Below are positions 38,001 to 44,767 of a stretch of DNA of 64,000 nucleotides, piece by piece. Positions within the stretch are counted from its first letter, which is position 1; each line of letters opens with the position of its first letter. The notes under the pieces were generated by a model. That model saw only the letters and a program-made list of their open reading frames with translations, ran no database searches and was not told the origin of the DNA. Where the stretch lies: contig JASJCY010000035.1 of assembly GCA_030065825.1 (NCBI GenBank), forward strand, positions 1-64,000. Reading direction: 5' to 3'. Source of the DNA: Nostocaceae cyanobacterium. Its GTDB lineage: Bacteria > Cyanobacteriota > Cyanobacteriia > Cyanobacteriales > Nostocaceae. The translations under genes and the position numbers were made by a program.

Positions 38001-38276
38001 TCCCTTATCTTCATCCACCTTGCGGTATGCTAGGGCTAACCCCCAAACAGCTAAGATGCTGTAGACATTATCGCGTACCCAAGCATCAGTATAGTCCCCG
38101 TGGGCAGTAATTGCGGTACTCGCAGGTAACAAACCAGTAATTGGGTTTTGTCGCGCTAGGATAATAGTCTTGATTTGCTGGTAGTAATACTCAAGACGAG
38201 TTAGCAATTGAGAGGCTGTGTTCATAATCGGATGGGAAAAAGTTTCCGGAAATAGATCCTCTGGCTGTGAAGTCAA
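35013..38276 (-). CDS. phosphorylase kinase alpha/beta-like protein with GH15-type domain
   Basis: 1087 aa. The first ~430 residues resemble animal phosphorylase kinase regulatory subunits closely: NPITGLLPAS, DAWVRDNVYSILAVWGLALA, YELEHSVIKLMRGLL, KYTQSLLDALHAKYNT, EEWGHLQLDATSIFLLMLAQ, MTASGLQII and NASSVGMAKAALEAI. This part has an (alpha/alpha)6 glucoamylase-like (GH15) fold, including YGIWERGNK. The remaining 650 residues are helical and continue the alpha/beta-subunit architecture to the end. There is no signal peptide, so it is cytoplasmic and presumably linked to alpha-glucan/glycogen metabolism. ATG at 38,276 is used; M17 is a possible alternative. It is transcribed alone. Confidence 0.88.
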   Translation of the reverse strand: MTSQPEDLFPETFSHPIMNTASQLLTRLEYYYQQIKTIILARQNPITGLLPASTAITAHGDYTDAWVRDNVYSILAVWGLALAYRKVDEDKGRTYELEHSVIKLMRGLLFAMMRQAHKVERFKYTQSLLDALHAKYNTTTGDIVVGDEEWGHLQLDATSIFLLMLAQMTASGLQIIYTLDEVNFVQNLVYYIGRAYRTPDYGIWERGNKINHGNPELNASSVGMAKAALEAINGINLFGVRGSQASVIHVLPDEIARARTTLESILPRESASKEIDAALLSIISYPAFAIEDVELRKRTRKDIIDKLEGKYGCKRFLRDGHQTVLEDTKRLHYEPWELKQFEHIECEWPLFFTYLFLDGLFEGDSEQIKHYQERLQSLVVKRDGLQLLPELYYVPKKNIEAEKLAPQSQPRLPNDNIPLVWAQSLYFLGQMLREGMLSVGDIDPLGQHLRMNKHREPVVQIALLAEDEDLQAKLEVYGIKTQTPKQVEPIQVRQASELALIYNQLGYSDKLGLTGRPVRRLRSLTTSNIFRIGKETVVFLPSFLDAQQFYLTLDYHFLVDQLKSELAYIQKYWHDLGRPTLTLMLTHTILETGSEALLALMQELKDGVCNSVEVKLGQLNQLMLTSGIERIDFLENFEFFQSPFQSAAPRRSYLGYNPEKNWRLEHTQEFQMECETNLGLLLSSLRSSENLYEQIELLQTLTRLQGLEFDTGFGEPGRAVRVADLLDEVYTKAGEASIWAVVRRAAGLQQMVDIGLTDALTSILVRGKQIAVGRAYSQASLITVPMSHNEIADKIDNFCREDIRDRVLTQEILIYLGLLIKSEPELFKGLLTVRVGYLILLLTSELAQELQVTQDEAYETLMQLSPFEVKTRLRQVLVEYAGMSKLLRQQESLHVKQKETDIDWVLQPAVAEEIEVPAGGWRRFRQAEGTTGRVPKDFFKQVWLVMHHCKGLVVGDKLERRNRLDSELVSEMTAGEKNFALQVEHLLNKIEAPEYRQVNIEALMELAAIASKNPNLQIEEYIVLDVLIGHGVRLAWLEQHPQRADRYDEDKAKAWPAFYNTSPRDCANYIVKAFRFLTEFGAASSAS

Positions 38277-38579
38277 TTATGTAATCAAAGCCTACAGAAG
38301 TTCTGTAATCAACGATCACATTACAGCACCATTATAGGGATTAATCTATTATCTCCCGAACTAGTCATAATTGGTGAGCTAACTCGAATTACAATTACGA
38401 ATTTTGCTAAATCTTCATATGTAGGTAAGGATTTTTACCACTATCTTTAAGTATTTTACGATTATTTTCGTCACAATACAAAAGTAAGTAAAACTATTGA
38501 ATAAATTTCACTTATCTTAATTTAATTACTTAAAAAATTAAACTCCAAAAAAAGAAGGAGTTTAATCAGGAGGTTATTT

Positions 38580-38714
38580 ATGTCTACACGTTATAATGAA
38601 AACCATTCTCCAATGGTGAAAGTAGTTTATTCCCAAGTTAAAGTAAATGGAAAAATCGAATTAGTACCCTTTGAATTATACGCTGATGGTTCCCTCAAAC
38701 GTTCTGACAAGTAA
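38580..38714 (+). CDS. small conserved-looking protein, 44 aa
   Basis: ATG at 38,580 is preceded by a perfect AGGAGG (38,568-38,573) at seven bases. The product begins MSTRYNENHSPMVKVVYSQV and ends ELYADGSLKRSDK. It is soluble and charged, with beta-strand character (VKVNGKIELVPFELYADG). The strong ribosome-binding site and sensible composition argue for a real gene. It is divergent from the phosphorylase-kinase-like gene (303 bases between starts, no other features seen) and followed by heptamer arrays. Function unknown. Confidence 0.65.
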   Translation: MSTRYNENHSPMVKVVYSQVKVNGKIELVPFELYADGSLKRSDK

Positions 38715-39300
38715 GTAATAGGTAAATGGTAATGGGTAATAGGTAATTGATAATAATGTAAGTTGCTAGTTAGTACCCCATAATAGTATGTAGTACGATA
38801 CAAAAATCATGATTTTGAGTTTTGCTAGATACTAAAAATTAAGGTTTTGTATTTAAAAATAGGCGTTTTTGATAACTAGAAATTTGGGTTAATAGGTAAT
38901 AGGTAATTGCTAATTGGTAATTGCTAATTGGTGATTGGTAACAAACCGGGTTGATTGATAATGATGAATAGCAAATCTAAATTTTACGTTGATAAATCCG
39001 GTTGTTTTGATTGTGATGAATTCATCGTTTACCCTTTACCATTTACCAGTTACCCCATTTACCCATTACCTATTACCTATAGGAATCCGGTTTGATTTGT
39101 GAATTGACTTCTAGGGGAAGGGAACAGGGAACAGGGAACAGGGAACAGGGAACAGGGAACAGGGAACAGGGAACAGGGAACAGAAACTGTACTGAGTTCT
39201 TTTCAAAAATCAAATAGTAATCCTATATTACCTATTACCTATTACCTATTACCTATTACCTATTACCCATTACCCATTATCTATTATTTTCTCGATGCCT
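38715..39300. repeat. heptamer-repeat region, GGTAATA and GGGAACA arrays
   Basis: Contains several short-tandem-repeat blocks: GGTAATA-like units at 38,716-38,755 and 38,890-38,940, the complementary ATTACCT/ACCCATT at 39,045-39,080 and 39,230-39,285, and a near-perfect run of nine GGGAACA units at 39,118-39,182. Opposite orientations within 500 bases allow long hairpins. Nothing in this gap looks coding. Confidence 0.85.
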
Positions 39301-39346
39301 GGAGTTGATAGCCTAAATTAGGACTTATAAGAAATATTTTGATATT

Positions 39347-39472
39347 GCTGAATATAGCTATGAATTTACAAAATACACCTCACCCCCTTCCCCTCTCCTT
39401 AGTAAGGAGAGGGGTGTCCGTAGGACGGGGTGAGGTTTTTATTCCAGATTCATAGCTATATTCAGCAACGCC
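39347..39472. mobile_element. insertion element flanked by a 14-bp direct repeat in a GT2 gene
   Basis: The terminal inverted repeats TTGCTGAATATAGCTATGAA and TTCATAGCTATATTCAGCAA enclose the common CCTCACCCC/GGGGTGAGG core with CTCTCCTTAGTAAGGAGAG. AATATTTTGATATT occurs on both sides (39,333-39,346 and 39,473-39,486), a likely target duplication. The element lies in the 3' end of the glycosyltransferase gene read on the minus strand and supplies its current last ~33 codons. Confidence 0.8.
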
Positions 39473-40390
39473 AATATTTTGATATTCTTGGTAGTGTATT
39501 CCTAGTAAACCAGCAAATGTTCCACTACCCCGGTAAATGTAGAGTAAGGCTCTGATTAATCCATGATATCCCCTGAAGAAGAAATAAGGGATTAATAACA
39601 GCAGTCCGATAATAATCAGTGCAGTTCCTTTTACTACACGTATCCCTTGTACTTTCATAGAAGGATACAGTTCTCGTTCTATAAGACTATGGCTACTCCA
39701 GGTGCGATAACCACGACGGAGAATCCATTGCACATTAATACGAGAGTTGGGTATCCATTCATGAGCTATGGCTTCATCTGCCCATACTAGCTTATATCCA
39801 GCATGATAAAGACGCATAAACAGGTGAGAATCTTCCCCACCTGTTAGGGCAAAACGCTCATCGAAAATTTTATCTAGTTTCTGTAAAACTTGATTGCGAA
39901 TCAGAACATTACCGCTATATGCAACATCTATTTCAGCCCCTGTAGAATAACGTTCTGGGTCAAAAAATTTCCCTTTTTTTGCCCAATTTGGTACATCATC
40001 CTGGAAATGGGGCAAAACAGGTGCTGCAACTACATCAGCATTATATTCCTGTTGAACCAATAAAAGTTGTTCTAGCCATTGCGGTTCTGGAACTTCATCA
40101 TCATCAATCATTGCAATGAAGTCTGCATTTTTATCAGCAGTGGCGATCGCTCGGTTGCGTGCATAGGAAATACCACGCTGAGGTTCAATTCCAGTTTTTA
40201 ATGACCATTTGAATTTTGATTTAATCTTTTCACAAAATTTAACAGCTGAACCTGCTGAGTCATTATCAATCACCACAACTTCTATCTGAGGGACTTCTAT
40301 GTTGTTGAAAGTCAATTGACTAAGACCATCCATTAGCCGTTTTAGCCCCTCAGGGCGTTGATAGGTTATGATGCATACTGAAACAAACAT
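39380..40390 (-). CDS. GT2 family glycosyltransferase with repeat-derived C-terminus
   Basis: 336 aa. VSVCIITYQRPEGLKRLMDG, VVVIDNDSAG, GISYARNRAI, FIAMIDDDEVPEP (catalytic-site aspartates) and FALTGGEDSHLFMRL define the GT-A fold. One or two hydrophobic segments follow near 255-290. It is a tandem paralogue of the next gene, with about 70% similarity by eye. Homology ends at YQEYQNI; the remaining GVAEYSYESG...LLTKERGRG is encoded by the inserted element. The original end (PNLGYQLQ) survives out of frame beyond the insertion. The catalytic domain is intact, so the protein is probably active. Confidence 0.88.
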   Translation of the reverse strand: MFVSVCIITYQRPEGLKRLMDGLSQLTFNNIEVPQIEVVVIDNDSAGSAVKFCEKIKSKFKWSLKTGIEPQRGISYARNRAIATADKNADFIAMIDDDEVPEPQWLEQLLLVQQEYNADVVAAPVLPHFQDDVPNWAKKGKFFDPERYSTGAEIDVAYSGNVLIRNQVLQKLDKIFDERFALTGGEDSHLFMRLYHAGYKLVWADEAIAHEWIPNSRINVQWILRRGYRTWSSHSLIERELYPSMKVQGIRVVKGTALIIIGLLLLIPYFFFRGYHGLIRALLYIYRGSGTFAGLLGIHYQEYQNIGVAEYSYESGIKTSPRPTDTPLLTKERGRG

Positions 40391-40564
40391 GATTAGAAAT
40401 TTTGATTAGAAATTTAGGTCAGAAAACAGTTCTTGTCTACAATAAATCATTTTACTTGTACATTTCCTGACATTTATCAAAATTTAATCAATTTTTTTTG
40501 CGTTCACATTCTATCAACCTGAATCACAAGTATATATCAATGTATATGATAAATATGATTATGT

Positions 40565-41533
40565 TCAATTCTGTTTTCCTGTTTTAATTTGGTAGTCAGA
40601 ATTAGGAGTATAGGGAATATTTTTATATTCTTGGTAGTTTATACCCAGTAAACCCGCAAGTGTCCCCCCACCACGGAAAATATAGAGTAAGGCACCCACA
40701 AATCTATGATATTGTGTGAACGCAGCAGGAATCAGGCATAATAGCCCGATTACAATTAATCCAATCCCTTTGACAATACGCATAGACTGGACTGGCATTG
40801 AGGGGTACAGTTCTCTCTCTGTGAGGCTATGGCTACTCCAACTACGATAACCACGCTGGAGAATATATTTGAGATTAGTACGAGTTTTTGGTATCCATTC
40901 ATAAACTATAGCTTCATCTGCCCATACAAACTTATATCCAGACTTATAAAGACGCATAAATAGGTGGGAATCTTCTCCACCTGTAAGAGCAAAACGCTCA
41001 TCGAAAACTGGATCAATTTTACGCAAAATTTCCCCACGAGTTAAAACGTTATTGCTGTATGCAACGTCTATTTGAGTACCTGTAGAATAACGCTCTGAGT
41101 CAAAAAATTTCCCTTTTTTTACCCAATTTGGTGTATTTTCATTCGGAAAATAGGGCAAAACAGGTCCTGCAACTACATCTGCATTATACTCTTGTTGTAC
41201 TAATAAAAGTTGTTCGAGCCATTGTGGTTTTGGAACTTCATCATCATCAATAATGGCAATAAAATCTGCATTTTTGTCAGCAGTAGCAATTGCTCGGTTG
41301 CGTGCATAGGAAATACCGCGCTGGGGTTCAATTCCAGTTTTTAATAACCATTTAAACTCCGACTGCATCTGTTGGCAAAACTGAACGGTTAAACCTGCTG
41401 AATCATTATCGATAACTACAACCTCTATTTGAGGGACTTCTATACTTTTAAAAGTCAATTGATTCAGACTCTTGAGCAGTCTCTTCAATCCTTCAGGACG
41501 TTTATAGGTTATGATGCACACAGAAATCAGCAT
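40565..41533 (-). CDS. GT2 family glycosyltransferase, tandem paralogue
   Basis: 322 aa with the same motifs as the adjacent gene: VCIITYKRPEGLKRLL, VVVIDNDSAG, FIAIIDDDEVPKP, FALTGGEDSHLFMRL. It keeps a native C-terminus (YQEYKNIPYTPNSDYQIKTG). A hydrophobic hairpin near 255-290 suggests membrane association. It probably acts on the same or a related EPS intermediate as its paralogue after a recent duplication. The 174-base spacer between the two holds no other gene. Confidence 0.9.
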   Translation of the reverse strand: MLISVCIITYKRPEGLKRLLKSLNQLTFKSIEVPQIEVVVIDNDSAGLTVQFCQQMQSEFKWLLKTGIEPQRGISYARNRAIATADKNADFIAIIDDDEVPKPQWLEQLLLVQQEYNADVVAGPVLPYFPNENTPNWVKKGKFFDSERYSTGTQIDVAYSNNVLTRGEILRKIDPVFDERFALTGGEDSHLFMRLYKSGYKFVWADEAIVYEWIPKTRTNLKYILQRGYRSWSSHSLTERELYPSMPVQSMRIVKGIGLIVIGLLCLIPAAFTQYHRFVGALLYIFRGGGTLAGLLGINYQEYKNIPYTPNSDYQIKTGKQN

Positions 41534-41581
41534 AATTAGAGTATAATTATGAATTGAGGTAAAAAAATATTTGTAATTATT

Positions 41582-41730
41582 AGGACTTATGCAACTAACA
41601 CATTTATACTCAAACTTTCACATAGAATTTATCTGGCTCTAATGCACATAAATCAAAGCTTATACGCTTTGACACTGAGCCTAAATCTGTGTGCCAGTTT
41701 GCTTTGTTTTGTGGCGTTTGCGCAAGTCCT
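41582..41730. mobile_element. 149-bp element with AGGACTT ends
   Basis: AGGACTTATGCAA at the left and TTGCGCAAGTCCT at the right form a 13-bp inverted repeat with two mismatches. The ends resemble those of several cyanobacterial insertion sequences (AGGACTTACGCA type). There is no open frame, so it is a non-autonomous derivative. Related single ends occur near 41,962 and 56,538. It lies in the gap 41,534-42,291, which has no gene. Confidence 0.6.
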
Positions 41731-41875
41731 GATTCTAATAATACAGTTTTTTGAACTATTTTATACATGTAAATAATATTTTTTATAAAATTACTATAAT
41801 TATGATTGTCAAAAGTTTATGGTTATTATAAATAAGTACAATAAATGATTTTTGTTAACAGGTTATTTATAAAGT

Positions 41876-41956
41876 AAGAAACCGGGTTTCTGTGACACGA
41901 ACTACCATGCGGATTCGATACTCCACCCATAGAAACCCGGTTTCTCCCTACTGTGA
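41876..41956. repeat. GAAACCGGGTTTCT palindromic pair
   Basis: AGAAACCGGGTTTCTGTGAC and ATAGAAACCCGGTTTCTCCC face each other across about 40 bases (CGAACTACCATGCGGATTCG in between). This is a compact member of the AAACCGGGTTT family. The open frame reading through it on the minus strand is a by-product. Confidence 0.65.
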
Positions 41957-42291
41957 CCCTTGCGTAAGTCCTAGAACCATGAATATTTGATTTTTGTACT
42001 CCTACCCTAGTGGTTTGTCCCATAAAATATGATGGGGTTTCCATCACACCCACCTGGGACTATAAGTCCCAGTCTAATAGTCAAAGTGATATAAATATGA
42101 CTATAAAACTAGCCCTCAGAATTAATGGGACAGAACACTAGTAGTCTACCAAAGCAAACCTGCTGGGTAAAGGGTAGCAGGGGGAGAGGGGGAAGTGTGA
42201 GAAGTGTGAGAACAGGGGAACTTTATTAACCGGGCAAAGTTCCTTTGGTCGAGTACTAGGGAAAGCTAAGGTTTAGCCTGATCAAGATGCA

Positions 42292-43488
42292 TTAACTAAC
42301 TAATGCAATATCAGATGTTTGTTGGATTTTATTTGCTAATGCTTTCAATTTAGCCTCTCTCAACAACATATTTTCAGTAGGTTTGAGATCCACAGCCTCA
42401 AAAACTGTTCGCAAACGATGTACCCAATCATGTCTGAGTAGGGAGTTCATCACATTATCTCTTCTAATTCTCTCCAGTCGTTTGGGTTGAGCATCAAGTT
42501 CGGCAATAATATCTCCTATATTGGGAGCATCAAAGGGAATTTCGATCACAGAATCTTCCCAATCAAAATATTGTTGAAATTTTTCTGTTTTAGGAGGATC
42601 GCCAATCATTATGCTTCCTGCAGCAGCACCTTCAAAAAAGCGATAACCAATTTCTTCTTTACCTTTTGTTAGATAAGGTTCATTCGCATTGGCACGATTA
42701 GCAATAAAATAACGACTTCTCTTAATTATATTTGCTAATACATTTCGGTGTTCCTGAGGATTATTCACCCGAAAAGTTTGGTGTTTATCATTGTTTTTCA
42801 TCTGAGGATCTTTAATTTTTACTGTATCGTGGTAGTAAAAAAATTTCCGCTGTTGTGCAATATCTAATAAAGCTTTATGGGTTATGGATGAGCGACGTCC
42901 TAGGGAACAAACATCAATACTGCGGTGAGGATTTAGGGGATAGGGACTAAACTTTAATGCATCTACACCAGGGGGCAAATAAGTACAAGGACGTCCAGTA
43001 ATTTTAGCAATTTCCTCAGTCATATTGCTAACACTCAAAAAAATATGATCAAAATCTTTTAATAATTCCAGAAGATATTTACATGTAGGAATATTTTCTT
43101 GCCATACTTCTGCTATGTAGCAGACAGCTTTCTGACTTTTATTACGCCAGTTTTGTAGATAAGGCAGGGCAAATAATTCAAATGGAGAATTAAAAATAGG
43201 AAAAAAAAGTTGATAGTCTTTTTGTAAAATAACTGGTTTTTTTATTGGGACAATGAAGTTGGCAATTCGAGATGATTTAGTCAGATATTTAGCTAGTTTA
43301 TAAATTTTTCTGGAAAATTGAATATCGTCATAGCTAGCTGGTTTGAATATGTCTACAGCATCTATTTCCGAAATCACATCCTCAAATTCATACAAACAGC
43401 AGAAAGCAACTAAATCTGCAATTTCTCGCATTGATAAGAGTAGGATTTGCGAGTTATCTTTTGATGTAAAATTTATTTGATTATTCAT
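42292..43488 (-). CDS. glycosyltransferase, paralogue of the 21.9-kb gene
   Basis: 398 aa. It shares with the gene at 21,930-23,102 the blocks GLYEFEDVI/CLYEFEDVI, ITGRPCTYLPPGVDALKFSP, SIDVCSLGRRSSITHKALL, KRSRYFIANRANANEP, EIGYRFFEGAAAGSIMIGD, FDWEDSVIEIPFDAPNIGDI and NSLLRHDWVHR. These define a GT-B, Glyco_trans_1_2-like enzyme. A short insertion (residues ~225-245) distinguishes it. No TM segment. Having one copy in each half of the EPS supercluster fits parallel assembly pathways. Confidence 0.8.
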   Translation of the reverse strand: MNNQINFTSKDNSQILLLSMREIADLVAFCCLYEFEDVISEIDAVDIFKPASYDDIQFSRKIYKLAKYLTKSSRIANFIVPIKKPVILQKDYQLFFPIFNSPFELFALPYLQNWRNKSQKAVCYIAEVWQENIPTCKYLLELLKDFDHIFLSVSNMTEEIAKITGRPCTYLPPGVDALKFSPYPLNPHRSIDVCSLGRRSSITHKALLDIAQQRKFFYYHDTVKIKDPQMKNNDKHQTFRVNNPQEHRNVLANIIKRSRYFIANRANANEPYLTKGKEEIGYRFFEGAAAGSIMIGDPPKTEKFQQYFDWEDSVIEIPFDAPNIGDIIAELDAQPKRLERIRRDNVMNSLLRHDWVHRLRTVFEAVDLKPTENMLLREAKLKALANKIQQTSDIALVS

Positions 43489-43898
43489 AGTGGCTTTGAA
43501 CGATGATGGTGAGATGCTAAATCAATCTGATTTTTGCGCACACAGAAAAAAACTATGAGCTAAAACTCAAATTATGTTTGGAAAGCAAGGTGAAATAATT
43601 TTATCAAAGAAACTATAACTTTGGATAGATAATAAAAATTAAATAGACATTAATATCTATTACCGAATAACCAATCAAAAATATTATTTTTTATAAAAAT
43701 ATAAAAATATATTTTATAAGAAATTGTACGATATATTTACACAATAATATGCAAAGTTTTCATGAAGTTACATATAAATTTTAGTAAAGGGACGAAAGAT
43801 TATTTTCTGATACCTGAAGGAATACAACGGACGGGCAAGATGCCCATTCCACAAAACCATCAAAATCATCCCCCATTTATGCAACGTCCATGACTACT
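43489..43898. other. AT-rich intergenic region with dispersed repeat
   Basis: About 410 bases. The first 300 are very AT-rich. At 43,828-43,888 lies a dispersed repeat (ACGGGCAAGATGCCCATTCC, then AAAATCATCCCCCATTTATG) related to 11,400-11,490 and 7520. No gene was seen. Confidence 0.5.
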
Positions 43899-44762
43899 TC
43901 AACTGATAGATTGCTGGGGTGCAGTCTGGGGAATAGCGATTGCGTGTCCAACATTCCAGGGATTACCGGGATATGATTCTGCTAAGGATTTGATTTTGTA
44001 TCCGTAAGATAGTAAAAAATCATCTATTTCTTTTTGCTTATTTAATAAGCCTTCTTCCTTCTCGTCATCAACTTCATAAATAATGATTGGTTGGTATTCT
44101 TTAATGGTTTGAGACATTCCATATAAAACATCAATTTCTGCACCTTCTACATCAATTTTCACAAATGTAGGTGGTTCGATTTCTTTTTGTTGTAATAACT
44201 CATCAATGGAGACTGTATTTACAGTAATAGTTTCCTTGGCATCAGATATTGTACCTACGGATGCTAGAGTGTGACCTCCGGAATTTTCTGCTAACCATAA
44301 TTGTTCAACTCCTGTGGATCTGGACACGGCTTTTTCCACAACAGTGACATGGTTATAATTATTAAGTTGAGCATTCCATCTTACCATTTTGGCATTCTCA
44401 GCTTCCGGTTCAAAGGCATAAACTTTTCCCTGAGAACCTACTATTTTTGCAGCTACAATCGTAAAAAATCCCACATTAGCCCCAATATCATAAAAAATAT
44501 TTCCCGGTTGGAGATATTGTGACAAAACTTCTTGTACTGGCATTTCATAGGTACCAAGGGCAGTATCGGGATTGTATGCACCAGCATTAAATTTGAGTCC
44601 AGAAGCTATTCCATATTTGACGGTCAAATCTCGTTTAATTAACCCCAAACTAGCAAAATGACCAATTTTTCCGGGGGAATTTAATCTTGATTCCAGCCAT
44701 TTTGGAGGTAAAATTCTCGCAACTGAACCGATAATTTCCCAAGCTATGTTTTTCCACCCCAT
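43899..44762 (-). CDS. FkbM family methyltransferase
   Basis: 287 aa. SAM-binding motif I is FYDIGANVGFFTIVAA (about 90-105), followed by VYAFEPEAENAKMV (acidic post-strand-2 residue). FVKIDVEGAEIDVLYGM is the conserved FkbM block, with DEKEEG-rich sequence after it. The protein is soluble or peripheral. In EPS clusters such enzymes O-methylate sugars. It starts 5 bases after the stop of the 694-aa gene on the same strand, indicating cotranscription and possibly translational coupling. Confidence 0.9.
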   Translation of the reverse strand: MGWKNIAWEIIGSVARILPPKWLESRLNSPGKIGHFASLGLIKRDLTVKYGIASGLKFNAGAYNPDTALGTYEMPVQEVLSQYLQPGNIFYDIGANVGFFTIVAAKIVGSQGKVYAFEPEAENAKMVRWNAQLNNYNHVTVVEKAVSRSTGVEQLWLAENSGGHTLASVGTISDAKETITVNTVSIDELLQQKEIEPPTFVKIDVEGAEIDVLYGMSQTIKEYQPIIIYEVDDEKEEGLLNKQKEIDDFLLSYGYKIKSLAESYPGNPWNVGHAIAIPQTAPQQSIS

Positions 44763-44767
44763 TTGAT

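Noticed and set aside
38715-39300. Heptamer arrays considered as a CRISPR or replication-origin iteron region
   Set aside because: Seven-base units without spacers, mixed variants and no DnaA-box cluster; they match the known STRR class of cyanobacteria.
41826-42053. 75-codon minus-strand frame
   Set aside because: Runs through the GAAACCGGGTTTCT palindromes and the AGGACTT-type end; looks like repeat sequence, not protein.
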